A stretch of DNA of 64,000 bases from Rhizobium cauense (GCF_019511525.1 NZ_JAEUAT010000010.1:124001-188000), one strand, 5' to 3'; numbered from the stretch's first letter, positions 8,149 to 17,413 are shown. Numbers and translations: made by a program. Notes: generated by a model from the sequence alone, not told the origin.

Positions 8149-9954
8149 ATGTCTTTGGCTGCCACCGTCGATCCGGCGCTTGTTCGCCGTTACGCCAGCG
8201 ATCAGATCGTGACCCTTGCGAAACTCGTCATCGAGAACGCGTTCCAGCCCATCGTGGAAGCAGGGACGGGGGTGGCGTTCGGCTATGAATCGCTGATGCG
8301 CGGCCAGGAGCGCATTGGTTTCAACTCTCCGATCGAAATCCTCGACGAGGCTCACAAGAACCAGCAGCTTCTGCAACTGGAGCAGATGGTGGCAAGCCGT
8401 GCGCTTGCTAAGTTCGCAACGCTGCCGCACTTTTCCAGTTCGACACTGTTCCTCAATCTCGATGTCCGGCTGATCCCGCATGGAGAGCGCCTGGTGGAAG
8501 GCCTGCTGCAGCACCTGAAGCTCGCCAATATTCCTCCGTCTTCCATCTGTTTCGAGTTTTCCGAACGTTTCGACAATACCAGCGTGCCCGAATTTGCGGC
8601 CCTCGTATCGCTTCTGCGCAAGGCCGGCTTCAAGCTGGCGATCGACGACTTCGGAGTCGGCCACGGTGAAATGAAGCTCCTGTGCGATCATCCGGTTGAC
8701 TACCTGAAGATCGACCGGCATTTCATTGCCGATATCGACACCAGCCCGCGCAAGCGCCACCTTCTGAAGAACATCGTCCACATCGCCCATGTGCTCGGAA
8801 CCCGCGTCATTGCGGAGGGGATCGAGACCGAGGCAGAGTTCGTCGCCTGCCGCGAGTTCGGCGTTGATCTCGTCCAGGGCTGGTTCATCTCCCGCCCGAC
8901 GACCCATGTTACCGAGCTCCAGCCGTCGTTTCCGCACCTGCTGGATCTCGGCAAGAGCAAGCGCAATCCGCAGTCGCTCGACGAAATCCTGATCCGCAAG
9001 CAGATCGAAATGCTGCCGACCGTCTTCGAGAACGACACCATCGACAGCGTCTTCGAGCTCTTTCGCCGCAACCCTCAGCAGGCCTTTTTCCCGGTGCTGA
9101 ACGCCAATGGCGAGCCACGCGGCATCCTGCACGAGCGGCATCTGAAGGAATACATCTACCAGCCCTTCGGTCGCGACCTCCTGAAGAACAAGGTGTACGA
9201 GCGGACGATCTCGCACTTCGTCGAGATGGCCCCGATCGTCGGGCTCGATTCCGATACCGAGCAATTGATGGCAATCTTCGCCAACATGGAAGGCACCAAC
9301 TGCCTGCTTTTGACCGACAACATGCGCTATGCGGGCGTAGTCTCCGCCGCCTCGCTCATCAAGGTCATGAACGAGAAGAAGCTGAAGACCGCGCAGGATC
9401 AGAACCCGTTGACCGGGCTGCCCGGCAATCGGGCGATACGCGACTTCATGCGCGAGTCGAGCCTTGATGGTGATGAGAAACGTCACTTCTGCTACTGCGA
9501 CTTCGATAACTTCAAGCCGTTCAACGATGCCTACGGCTTCCACCTCGGCGATCACGCGATTTCGCTTTTTGCCGCGCTGATGCGCCGCTACTTCTTCGCC
9601 GAGCGTCACTTCCTCGGACATGTCGGCGGCGACGATTTCTTCATCGGCGTGCATGGCTGGACCAAGGAAGAACTGACCGAGATCCTCGATCGCCTGATTA
9701 GCGATTTCCATGATGATGTACTCGACCTCTACTCGGACGCCGATCGCACAGCCGGTCGTATCCGCGGCCATGACCGCGCCGGCGTCGAGGCATTGTTCCC
9801 GCTGATGCGCTGCTCGATCGGAGTGCTGGAGCTGCCCGAAGGTCTCGTCATCGACGACATCAATCGCGTCAGCGCCGAAATTGCCCACATCAAGGCCGAG
9901 GCGAAGGAGAGCGAAGAAGGACTGGTCTTCCATCTGCTGGGCGAGACGAATTGA
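8149..9954 (+). CDS. EAL-CBS-GGDEF cyclic-di-GMP protein
   Basis: 601 residues, cytosolic, with no signal or membrane segment. The N-terminal EAL domain (about 25-250) has YESLMRG, NLD, FEFSE, IDDFG near 165, YLKIDR near 186, AEGIE and QGWFISRP, so most catalytic positions are kept although EAL is ESL. A CBS pair follows (about 280-395), then a GGDEF domain (about 415-590) reading GGDDF near 492. Either activity is possible and CBS nucleotide binding may set the balance. ATG 8149 is chosen because GTGGAG at 8137-8142 is its ribosome binding site. Confidence 0.85.
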   Translation: MSLAATVDPALVRRYASDQIVTLAKLVIENAFQPIVEAGTGVAFGYESLMRGQERIGFNSPIEILDEAHKNQQLLQLEQMVASRALAKFATLPHFSSSTLFLNLDVRLIPHGERLVEGLLQHLKLANIPPSSICFEFSERFDNTSVPEFAALVSLLRKAGFKLAIDDFGVGHGEMKLLCDHPVDYLKIDRHFIADIDTSPRKRHLLKNIVHIAHVLGTRVIAEGIETEAEFVACREFGVDLVQGWFISRPTTHVTELQPSFPHLLDLGKSKRNPQSLDEILIRKQIEMLPTVFENDTIDSVFELFRRNPQQAFFPVLNANGEPRGILHERHLKEYIYQPFGRDLLKNKVYERTISHFVEMAPIVGLDSDTEQLMAIFANMEGTNCLLLTDNMRYAGVVSAASLIKVMNEKKLKTAQDQNPLTGLPGNRAIRDFMRESSLDGDEKRHFCYCDFDNFKPFNDAYGFHLGDHAISLFAALMRRYFFAERHFLGHVGGDDFFIGVHGWTKEELTEILDRLISDFHDDVLDLYSDADRTAGRIRGHDRAGVEALFPLMRCSIGVLELPEGLVIDDINRVSAEIAHIKAEAKESEEGLVFHLLGETN

Positions 9955-10032
9955 CGCCTCCTGCGGTTGACACCTTCTCAAGTCCGAACAGCTGAATTAT
10001 CTCACTTGCTTTCGGAACGAGGAGACCGTGCC

Positions 10033-11028
10033 ATGTCCCTGCCAGCGCAAATGCGTTTCATTAACCTCCCGCGCTTCGGTGAGCCTGAAGTGATGCAGGT
10101 TGCGACCGGGCCTGTACCGGTGCCGGGTGAGGGGCAGCTGCTCGTTCGCGCGGAGGCGGTCGGCGTCAATCGCCCGGATGTCGCTCAACGTCAGGGCACC
10201 TATCCGCCACCGAAGGATGCAAGCCCGATCCTCGGACTTGAGATGGCAGGCGAGATCGTCGCCATCGGTCCAGGTGTCCGTGGCTTTGCCGTCGGTGACA
10301 GGGTGTGTGGACTGACCAACGGTGGCGCCTACGCCGAATATTGCGTTCTGCCTGCAGGCCAGGCCCTACGCTTTCCCAAGGGGTTCGATGCCGTCCAGGC
10401 GGCAGCGCTTCCCGAGAACTACTTCACCGTCTGGGCGAACATGTTCCAGATGGCCGGGCTGACCGAAGGCGAGAAGGTTCTCGTTCATGGCGGCTCGAGC
10501 GGCATTGGAACGACGGCGATCCAGCTCGCGCGCGCCTTCGGTGCCGAAGTCTACGCGACGGCCGGTTCTCAGGAAAAATGCGACGCTTGTGTGAAACTCG
10601 GGGCAAAGCGGGCCATCAACTACAAGACGGAGGATTTCGCCGAGGTCATCAAGGCTGAAACCGGCAACGGCGTCGACGTCATCCTCGATATGATCGGTGC
10701 CGCCTATTTCGAACGGAACGTCGCATCGCTCGCGAAAGACGGCTGCCTGTCGATCATCGCCTTCCTCGGCGGAGCCGTCGCGGAAAAGGTCAATCTCGCG
10801 CCAATCATGATGAAACGTCTGACAATCACAGGCTCGACCTTGCGCCCGCGCACGGCCGAGGAAAAGCGCGCGATCCGTGACGATCTTCTCTCCCAGGTGT
10901 GGCCGCTTCTCGATGAAGGCAAGTTCGCGCCGGTTATCGATACAGTCGTCTCGTTCGACCAGGTCGCCGAGGCGCATCGGTTGATGGAGGCAAGCGGTCA
11001 CGTCGGCAAGATCATGCTGCGCCTCTAG
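10033..11028 (+). CDS. Zinc-independent quinone oxidoreductase (PIG3/Qor type)
   Basis: 331 residues from ATG 10033, with GAGGAGAC upstream. It is an MDR-superfamily NADPH:quinone oxidoreductase: a GroES-like N-terminus (GVNRPDVAQRQGTYPPP, LGLEMAGEIVAIGPGV), then a Rossmann fold with VLVHGGSSGIGTTAIQLARAFGAEVYATAG. Catalytic zinc ligands are absent, as in the PIG3 subgroup, which reduces quinones. It is convergent with the MFS gene, the two stops overlapping by four bases. Its last 12 codons are mirrored by a fragment at 13210-13245. Confidence 0.85.
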   Translation: MSLPAQMRFINLPRFGEPEVMQVATGPVPVPGEGQLLVRAEAVGVNRPDVAQRQGTYPPPKDASPILGLEMAGEIVAIGPGVRGFAVGDRVCGLTNGGAYAEYCVLPAGQALRFPKGFDAVQAAALPENYFTVWANMFQMAGLTEGEKVLVHGGSSGIGTTAIQLARAFGAEVYATAGSQEKCDACVKLGAKRAINYKTEDFAEVIKAETGNGVDVILDMIGAAYFERNVASLAKDGCLSIIAFLGGAVAEKVNLAPIMMKRLTITGSTLRPRTAEEKRAIRDDLLSQVWPLLDEGKFAPVIDTVVSFDQVAEAHRLMEASGHVGKIMLRL

Positions 11029-12239
11029 GCAGGTTGTCGGATCGGTCGAGGCGCTCTTTCAAGGAACAGCAGAAGCCCAACCGAAGCGACACCGACGACA
11101 GCGGCAAGCAATGCTGTGCCGGAATACCCGGTAAAGGCAGTGCCGGCCGCGAAGATCGATGCACTGATGCCATTGGCGATGAACGTGTTGACCGAGACCA
11201 GGGAACTGCCGAGTCCCGGTCGATCGGCAATCAGATCCTGCAGGTAGGTGATCGGCACGCTGAGGATGGCTGCAGCACCACAGGCGTTGATCAGCAGAAG
11301 GGCATAGATCTGCCAGGGTGCTGAGGCAAAGCTCAGCAATGCCAGATACACGCAGTAAACCAGCGCTCCCAAGGCAAGCAGATGGACGCTGCGGAAGCGG
11401 CGCTGCAGCGCGCCCCACATCATCATGAACGGCATTTCCAGGAAGGCGGTGAAGCCGGCCATGAAGCCGACATCGACCACGGTGCCGCCGGCGGCATGGG
11501 TGATGATCAACGGCGACACAACGCTGTTTACTCGCTGCAGCCCGAGCAGCAACGCCATGACGCCGACCCTTGCCAGCACATAGGGCGAAAAGACCCTGCC
11601 GAGCGAAGAGAAGAAGCCGATCTGCTGCGAAGGGGAGGCGTTGCCGACAGGCACGGGCTTGGCGAAAAACAGGTAGAGGCAGAAGCAGGTCAGGCTTGCG
11701 AGAGCCGCAATGCCATAGGCCGGTGTCATCGATTGCGAGTTGATGAGGTACAGGCCGATCAGGCCAGGCGCCAGCGCCCAGGAGCCCGAGAACAGCGCGC
11801 GAACCGTGGACGTGATCGCCGCCGCCTTTCCCCGGTCCATCGTGTTCGTCGTCGCGCGGATACTGGCAAACAGGATCGAATAGGTGGAATTGCTGATGGG
11901 GATCAGCACCAATATGCCGAACATGAAGACTGCGGCGGTGCGGAATTCGTAGATCATTCCAAAGCCGAGCATGCCGCACACTGAGAGCGCCAGCACCAGC
12001 GGGCGCCGATCGCTGAGCCTGTCGGACCAGATGCCGAGCGTCAGGCTGGTAGCAACGTTGACCAGCGCCGCAAGGAAGATCACACCGGAATAGGTACGAT
12101 CGGACAGGCCGAGTTCATTGATGCCGATGATCGATTGATAGGGCATCGTCGAGGCATAGGTGAAGGCAAGAGCAATCAGCGTCAGCGTTGGGACGCGGAT
12201 TTGGCGATCGCGGAGAATGGAAGAAAAGGCGGATGGCAT
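11025..12239 (-). CDS. Set-family sugar efflux MFS transporter
   Basis: 404 residues from the ATG ending at 12239 (MPSAFSSILRD). An in-frame upstream extension to 12317 is unlikely to be translated. Twelve hydrophobic segments and the MFS motif GIWSDRLSDRRPL are visible. The second half (LEMPFMMMWGALQRRF, then YLQDLIADRPGLGSSLVSVNTF) matches the SetA/SetB sugar efflux family. The likely role is export of sugars or sugar analogues, with the substrate unknown. Confidence 0.72.
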   Translation of the reverse strand: MPSAFSSILRDRQIRVPTLTLIALAFTYASTMPYQSIIGINELGLSDRTYSGVIFLAALVNVATSLTLGIWSDRLSDRRPLVLALSVCGMLGFGMIYEFRTAAVFMFGILVLIPISNSTYSILFASIRATTNTMDRGKAAAITSTVRALFSGSWALAPGLIGLYLINSQSMTPAYGIAALASLTCFCLYLFFAKPVPVGNASPSQQIGFFSSLGRVFSPYVLARVGVMALLLGLQRVNSVVSPLIITHAAGGTVVDVGFMAGFTAFLEMPFMMMWGALQRRFRSVHLLALGALVYCVYLALLSFASAPWQIYALLLINACGAAAILSVPITYLQDLIADRPGLGSSLVSVNTFIANGISASIFAAGTAFTGYSGTALLAAVVGVASVGLLLFLERAPRPIRQPA

Positions 12240-12317
12240 GGCGTGATTCCCGATGCCCTCAGCTATAAACCAGTAGTGTGCTTTCGAATAACCAGAGTTT
12301 GTGATGGTCGTAGTCAA

Positions 12318-12327
12318 ATCACGTGAT
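12318..12327. promoter_or_regulatory. Palindrome upstream of the Set-type MFS gene
   Basis: The 10-bp perfect palindrome ATCACGTGAT lies about 80 bp upstream of the MFS start, with related GTGAT elements nearby. It could be an operator for an unknown regulator. The evidence is symmetry and location only. Confidence 0.25.
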
Positions 12328-12367
12328 GGATGGTGAGATTTGGTGATCCTGTGATCGTTCGCCCGGC

Positions 12368-13105
12368 CTAAAGCCCGATACGGCCGATCGCCGGGATCTT
12401 CAGCCCGGGATTGGCGATGTCTACACCGGCGACCAGCCCCATGAAATGCACCTCGAAGCCGCTGCGCTGGCCGGCGGCAACCCCGACAAGGCCGTAGAGC
12501 GTGACATGCATGTCGCGCCCGTCGGCATCGATCTCGAACATTCGGCCATCGGCAAGAAAATCGCGCCCGACCGCATCGGGCGGCAGCACGGTGCCGAGAT
12601 CGGGCACCCTTCGCAGCACGTGCGCAACGAAGCTGTTGGAATTCGGGCCGGGATAGATTCGGTAATCGCCGACACCGGCATGGGGATAGGCCTGGATTGC
12701 CGCTTCCACCTCAGGAATGAGCCTGGCGGCCTCGGCCCCTTTGATCTCGCGCACGATGTGAGGCGTGTTCGAATACCAGTAGGCATCAGCGACGTAGTTG
12801 TTGCGCCGGATGGGCGCACCCCAGCCGACCTTGTCGTAGCGATTGTAGGTCGTGTCGCCTGACGCCTTGGTGACGATCCAGGAGTGGCTGGCGACCGCAC
12901 CCTTCAGCCCGCCGGTGCCGGCCGACATGATGTAGATCGCAGCGTTCCGGTCGGCGTCCGCTTTCGGCAGAACGTGCGCTGTCGTCCAGTCGGCCTCCCG
13001 CCAGGTCCTCGGGTGGTCCCGCAGCAACCACCAGCCGGCCGATGCCATCGCCGGAAGCAGGTAGACGACGAGGATCAGGAGAAGCAGCCGTTTGATATGA
13101 CGCAT
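12368..13105 (-). CDS. DUF3750 family protein
   Basis: 245 residues with one N-terminal membrane anchor or signal (LLLLILVVYLLPAMASAGWWLL), so it is probably periplasmic. The body has the pattern of the DUF3750 family: AVASHSWIVTK, NRYDKVGWGAPIRRN, and YRIYPGPNSNSFVAHVLR. A conserved His, Asn-Ser and Tyr arrangement hints at a hydrolase-like fold, but no function is established. It lies upstream of the Set-type MFS gene on the same strand with a 128-nt gap, so joint transcription is uncertain. Confidence 0.65.
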   Translation of the reverse strand: MRHIKRLLLLILVVYLLPAMASAGWWLLRDHPRTWREADWTTAHVLPKADADRNAAIYIMSAGTGGLKGAVASHSWIVTKASGDTTYNRYDKVGWGAPIRRNNYVADAYWYSNTPHIVREIKGAEAARLIPEVEAAIQAYPHAGVGDYRIYPGPNSNSFVAHVLRRVPDLGTVLPPDAVGRDFLADGRMFEIDADGRDMHVTLYGLVGVAAGQRSGFEVHFMGLVAGVDIANPGLKIPAIGRIGL

Positions 13106-13197
13106 GAAACGCCTTTGACCTTTGCTGACGTGCTTTGCAGCCGGAAGACTTCCCGAGCAAGATGGCGCAATTGAGCCGCTCGACCCGCCCGATCGCC

Positions 13198-13245
13198 GGG
13201 ATGAAAACGAGCGGTCACGTCAGCAGGATCACGCTGCGTCTGTGA
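13198..13245 (+). pseudogene. 3' remnant of a quinone oxidoreductase gene
   Basis: Reading forward, 13210-13245 encodes SGHVSRITLRL and a stop. This matches the last residues of the oxidoreductase at 10033-11028 (SGHVGKIMLRL and stop), with most nucleotide differences silent or conservative. A few weakly similar codons precede it (GMKT for LMEA). The rest of the gene is missing. Its 3' part also forms a 10-bp hairpin, GAGCGGTCAC with GTGACCGCTC (13209-13218, 13242-13251), which may serve as terminator for neighbouring genes. Confidence 0.6.
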
Positions 13246-13260
13246 CCGCTCGCACGTCGC

Positions 13261-14694
13261 TCACCGGGCCTGCCGATCGGCGGGCGACGAGAGCGTTATG
13301 GATGTTGCGATCGCAATCAGGCCAGGAAGTGCCATCAGGACGTAGAGCCAGTGTGCGGCCGAAACGCCGCCCGCGACGCCGCCGGGGTTGACCAGCCCGG
13401 TGCTGTTGACGATCACGCCGGCAACGGCTGCGCCGAAGGCACTGCCAAGCGACTGCACTGTCGAGATCGCGGCCGAGGCCTTGTCCTGCTCGGAGTTGTC
13501 GACAAGGCTCAGGACCTTGGTCACCAGATGCGCCCAGCCGAGCCCGACGCCGAAGCCCATCAGGAACATGCCGACGACGGCCGGGCCGAGAATGGCCAGA
13601 TTGCCGGATTGATTGTCCGCGGCGAGGAAGATCGTCAGCGACGCGACCGCAACCATCTCGACCACGCAGCCGGCGACGATCGCCGTGTTGGCGCGGCGTC
13701 CTGAAAGCGTTCCGCTGAAGAAGGCGGCAAAAGTCCAGCCGAGTGCGACGAGGGCTGTCAGATAGCCGGAGACCAGCGGTGTCACACCATGCAGGACCTG
13801 AAGGAAGTAAGGAATGTAGATGTCACTTGTCAGCACCAGCAGCAGCACGAACATCGTCAGGTAGACGCGCGCCACCGGCCTTGCGAGCGTTACGGCTCCC
13901 GTCGGCAGCAGCCGGTTTCGCCCACGCCGCTCGACGGTCAGCATCGTCGCGATCGCAACGAACGATGCTGCGAGCAGCAGTCCTTTGGATGTCGTTTCGC
14001 TGGTCGTTCCGGCTAGGCTGACGAGCAGAACAGCCGCAAGCAGCAAGGCAATCTGAGGGATCGGTGTCTTGCCGTGCGCGCGATCGTCTGTTGCGCGCGG
14101 CAGCAGCCACGGCGCGAGCGCGGCCATCAGGGCGCAGAGCGGAACCAGCAGCATGAAGGCGTGGCGCCACGCGCTGCCTTCGGAAAAGACGCCGCCGAGG
14201 CTCGGGCCGAGCAGGGTCGAGACACCCCAGATCGCCGCATAGAGAGTTGATGCCTTCTGCCACAACGGTTCTGGGTAGGCGAAGCGAATGAAGGCATAGG
14301 CGAGACCAGCAAGAATCCCGGCGCCGAATCCCTGTACCGTACGCCCGGCGAGTACGATCGGCATGGCCGGGGCGAGGGCGCAGATCAGGCTGCCGGTGCC
14401 GAATATGAGGGCGCCCGCGACATAGACGGAGCGCAACCCGATCCCGCGGGGGCGCATTGCGACGAAGATCGAACCCAAAACCGCAGCAGCGACGAAGAGC
14501 GTCGTCATCCACGCCAGTAGCTCCAGCCCGCCGATATCACGCACGATCGACGGCGCGATTGTCGCGGTAATGTAAGTTTCGACGGCGTAGAGGGTAACGC
14601 CACCTCCGAGCATGAGCGTCGCCGGCAGCAGCGGAGCTGAAAACAGGTGAAAGACAGAGGGCTTGTCTGCTGAAATCTCGTCAATGCCGGTCAT
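13261..14694 (-). CDS. MFS drug-efflux transporter (DHA2-like)
   Basis: 477 residues, about 14 hydrophobic segments, which fits the DHA2 group of drug:H+ antiporters. Motif C-like GPSLGGVFSEGSAWRHAF is present near residue 160, typical of exporters. The start ATG ends at 14694, just after a 104-bp region shared with the divergent Cys-rich regulator, which probably controls it. The exported compound cannot be inferred. Confidence 0.75.
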   Translation of the reverse strand: MTGIDEISADKPSVFHLFSAPLLPATLMLGGGVTLYAVETYITATIAPSIVRDIGGLELLAWMTTLFVAAAVLGSIFVAMRPRGIGLRSVYVAGALIFGTGSLICALAPAMPIVLAGRTVQGFGAGILAGLAYAFIRFAYPEPLWQKASTLYAAIWGVSTLLGPSLGGVFSEGSAWRHAFMLLVPLCALMAALAPWLLPRATDDRAHGKTPIPQIALLLAAVLLVSLAGTTSETTSKGLLLAASFVAIATMLTVERRGRNRLLPTGAVTLARPVARVYLTMFVLLLVLTSDIYIPYFLQVLHGVTPLVSGYLTALVALGWTFAAFFSGTLSGRRANTAIVAGCVVEMVAVASLTIFLAADNQSGNLAILGPAVVGMFLMGFGVGLGWAHLVTKVLSLVDNSEQDKASAAISTVQSLGSAFGAAVAGVIVNSTGLVNPGGVAGGVSAAHWLYVLMALPGLIAIATSITLSSPADRQAR

Positions 14695-14798
14695 AATTCA
14701 TGCCTTGTGTGCTTCCGGGTGCGTCTTATTTTACAAGTTATTAGTTGGAAAAATTACATGGTCATGCTATTAAAACAAGCGTGAACTTGGAAAAATAA

Positions 14799-15419
14799 AT
14801 GAGACAGTCGCCGGCCAACCGAATTCTGCTGCTCATCAAGACCGAAGGCCCTCAGCTCGCCTCGACTCTTGGAGAACGCCTGGGCATCTCCTCGGAGGCG
14901 GCTCGTCAACAGTTGACGAAGATGGCCGAGGAAGGGCTTGTCGAAGCGGTGAGTGAAGCAACGGCGGGCAGGGGTCGGCCGCGGCAGCTCTGGAGCCTGA
15001 CGACCACGGGCAACCAGACTTTTCCTGATGGTCATGCGGAACTCACCACCACGCTTCTCACGACGCTCGTCTCGCAACTGGGGCAATCGGCCCTTGATGC
15101 CGTCATCTCCGCCCGCGAAACCGAGACCCTCAAGCGCTACCGCCAGGAGGTCGATGCGCCTGATATGCCTTCCCGCGTGCGGCAACTCGCGGCCGTGCGC
15201 ACTGGCGAAGGATACATGGCCGACAGCTGGCAGGAGGCCGATGGCTCGCTACTCCTTGTCGAGAACCATTGCCCGATCTGCGCTGCTGCCAGCGTTTGCG
15301 CCGGATTCTGCCGCTCGGAGCTGGAGACTTTTCGCGCTGTTCTCGGCGCCAAGGTCGAGCGAGAGGAGCATATCTTGCTTGGCGCTCGCCGTTGCGCCTA
15401 CCGTATTACTCCGCTTTGA
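14799..15419 (+). CDS. SufR-like winged-helix regulator with Cys cluster
   Basis: 206 residues. The N-terminal winged helix is clear (ILLLIKTEGPQLASTLGERLGISSEAARQQLTKMAEEGLVE). The C-terminal half carries ENHCPICAAASVCAGFC and later RRCAYRI, the cysteine pattern of SufR-type regulators that sense Fe-S clusters. It may therefore answer to iron, redox or oxygen. It is divergent from the MFS gene and 97 nt upstream of the asparaginase, either of which could be a target. A repeat TTGGAAAAAT occurs twice in the divergent region (14745 and 14787). Confidence 0.7.
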   Translation: MRQSPANRILLLIKTEGPQLASTLGERLGISSEAARQQLTKMAEEGLVEAVSEATAGRGRPRQLWSLTTTGNQTFPDGHAELTTTLLTTLVSQLGQSALDAVISARETETLKRYRQEVDAPDMPSRVRQLAAVRTGEGYMADSWQEADGSLLLVENHCPICAAASVCAGFCRSELETFRAVLGAKVEREEHILLGARRCAYRITPL

Positions 15420-15516
15420 CCGACATCGGCGCAAGGCGAAGGCGGCGAAAGGCAATTGCATTATCGCCGCGACTCGCTATGCGTGACGCATCTGCGTACA
15501 CGATCAGGATCATGCC

Positions 15517-16524
15517 ATGACCAATCCCGTCACCGTCGAAGTCACTCGAGGCTCGCTGGTTGAAAGTCGGCATCGCGGCTCTGTCGTCGCTGTTGATGGT
15601 GACGGAAAGGTCGTGTTCTCCGTGGGCGATATCGACGCGCCAACCTTTCCGCGTTCTGCCTGCAAGGCGATGCAGGCGTTGCCGCTGATGGAAAGCGGTG
15701 CAGCGGATGCCTATGGCTTCGGCGACAAGGAACTGGCGCTCGCCTGCTCCTCGCACAATGGCGAGGACCAGCATGTGGCGCTCGCCGCCGCCATGCTGGC
15801 GCGCGCCGGGCGGGGCGTCGAAACGCTCGAATGCGGGGCGCATTGGTCCTCAAGCCAGAGGACGCTGATCCACCAGGCGCGCACGATGGATAAGCCGACG
15901 GCCCTGCATAACAACTGCTCGGGCAAGCATGCGGGGTTTGTCTGTGCTTGCTGCCATCAGGGTGTCGACCCGAAGGGATACGTCGGTTACGACCATCCGC
16001 TGCAGGCAGAAATTCGCGGCACTATGGAAAGCCTCACGGGCGCTACGCTCGGTCACGACAATTGTGGCACGGACGGCTGTTCCATCCCCACCTACGCGGT
16101 TCCCCTGCGCGGCCTGGCGCACGGCTTTGCAAAGATGGCGACCGGCAATGGTTTGGAGCCGCTTCGCGCCAAGGCGTCCCGGCGACTGTTCGATGCCTGC
16201 ATGGCCGAGCCCTTCTATGTGGCCGGAACCGGCCGCGCCTGCACCGCGCTGATGCAGGTGGCGCCCGGCCGGATCTTCGCCAAGACAGGTGCCGAGGGTG
16301 TCTTCTGCGCAGCCATTCCCGAGCAGGGAATTGCGATCGCCCTCAAATGCGACGACGGCCATTCGCGCGCTTCCGAGGCGATGGTTGCTGCGACACTCAG
16401 CCGTTTCTTCGACAAGGGCGATCCGATTCGCGCGAGCCTGGCGGCCATGGCGACCGTCCAGATGCACAATTGGAACGGTATTCATGTCGGCGATATTCGC
16501 GCGACAGCTGCGCTGACCGCATAA
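15517..16524 (+). CDS. Rhizobial-type (class 3) L-asparaginase
   Basis: 335 residues of the PF06089 asparaginase family, the type known from Rhizobium etli and unlike the E. coli enzymes. By comparison with the R. etli enzyme the key residues are present: Ser47-x-x-Lys50, Ser78-Ser79, Lys256, and a metal site Cys134, Lys137 and Cys188 beside Asp186. It hydrolyses asparagine to aspartate and ammonia in the cytoplasm. It lies 97 nt downstream of the Cys-rich regulator, possibly in one transcript. Confidence 0.88.
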   Translation: MTNPVTVEVTRGSLVESRHRGSVVAVDGDGKVVFSVGDIDAPTFPRSACKAMQALPLMESGAADAYGFGDKELALACSSHNGEDQHVALAAAMLARAGRGVETLECGAHWSSSQRTLIHQARTMDKPTALHNNCSGKHAGFVCACCHQGVDPKGYVGYDHPLQAEIRGTMESLTGATLGHDNCGTDGCSIPTYAVPLRGLAHGFAKMATGNGLEPLRAKASRRLFDACMAEPFYVAGTGRACTALMQVAPGRIFAKTGAEGVFCAAIPEQGIAIALKCDDGHSRASEAMVAATLSRFFDKGDPIRASLAAMATVQMHNWNGIHVGDIRATAALTA

Positions 16525-16663
16525 GCCGTTCCGGAACGGGACAGTCGCACCGCGAAAATAGAGAATGCTAATGTATGTGAAACTACAGCCCACGAGAACG
16601 GATGCAGTTTTCAAAGGCTGAGTTACCCTTTGCCCAGTACATCGAACGCCATGAGGGCAGGAT

Positions 16664-17413
16664 ATGTTTGCGGGCCGGTATCTTTGGTGGATGTTGATCG
16701 CCATCGCGATCTTTCTCTTCTTCACCATGTGTTTCGATTATGTGACCTGGCTGACCGTCGTTTTCTCCGGGTGCACCCGGATCGCCGGTTCCTGCGGACC
16801 GATCATCGTCACCATGACCGGATCCATGAAGCCGTCGGGCGTTTACCTGGCGGGCGGCATCATCCTCGTCGCTACCCTTGCCCGCATCCATTATCTGTCG
16901 ATGAGCTGGGCCTGGGGCGTGATCGCGGCAATCTGGTTCGTCGCATCGGCACCTTTCCCTCTGCTGCTTGCCAGCGGCTGGACCGGCCAGTTGAAGCCGG
17001 AAGCGGTGCTCGACGGACTGCCGGTGGCGTTCCTGTTCTTCGTGACTTTCTGCGCCTATATCGGCTGGTCGTTCGAAGAAAACGGAGCGCGACCCCTTGG
17101 TGCATGGCGCTGGCTGCGAGCGACCATTTCCGTCACGGCCGTCTATGGCGGGTTGCTGGCACTGTCGGAGGCACCTGCCTTTGCGACCGTGCCTGGGCGG
17201 CTGCTCGGCGAGATGCGGCTTACGACGTCCATCGCTGCCCTGCAGCCCGGTTTGCACGACGTGCTGACGCTTGGGATGGCGCGCGACACCTTCGCCTACA
17301 TTGTCTTGGCAATCTTTGTCATCGCACTCGCCGCAAGCCTGCTGCCGCAGAACCTGGGGGAACTGAAGGCGCGTTTCGTCCAGCCGTTCATGCTTCGAGG
17401 ATCTCGTCAGTGA
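16664..17413 (+). CDS. Unrecognised multi-pass membrane protein
   Basis: 249 residues with about six membrane helices: one at 8-30, then 55-70, 82-105, 118-135, 145-165 and 205-225. I do not recognise the family. Between the first helices is a short Cys-containing loop (FSGCTRIAGSCG) that could form a disulfide. A GGGCAGGAT ribosome binding site precedes ATG 16664. Its 3' end overlaps the convergent DeoR regulator by 26 bp. Confidence 0.6.
   Translation: MFAGRYLWWMLIAIAIFLFFTMCFDYVTWLTVVFSGCTRIAGSCGPIIVTMTGSMKPSGVYLAGGIILVATLARIHYLSMSWAWGVIAAIWFVASAPFPLLLASGWTGQLKPEAVLDGLPVAFLFFVTFCAYIGWSFEENGARPLGAWRWLRATISVTAVYGGLLALSEAPAFATVPGRLLGEMRLTTSIAALQPGLHDVLTLGMARDTFAYIVLAIFVIALAASLLPQNLGELKARFVQPFMLRGSRQ

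Noticed and set aside
8149..9954. EAL-CBS-GGDEF protein as the missing LapD
   Set aside because: It has no membrane helices, no HAMP domain and no periplasmic domain, so it cannot hold a periplasmic protease.
8071..9981. 636-codon open frame opposite the EAL-CBS-GGDEF gene
   Set aside because: It is the antisense shadow of a gene with clear motifs; the long openness comes from G+C-rich codon use and it has no recognisable domain.
9967..9995. TTGACA at 9967 as promoter of the quinone oxidoreductase
   Set aside because: No acceptable -10 box is found at 16-18 bp spacing.
11025..14694. The two MFS genes as a tandem duplication
   Set aside because: They differ in motifs and helix number (Set-type 12 and DHA2-like 14), so only the oxidoreductase tail appears duplicated.
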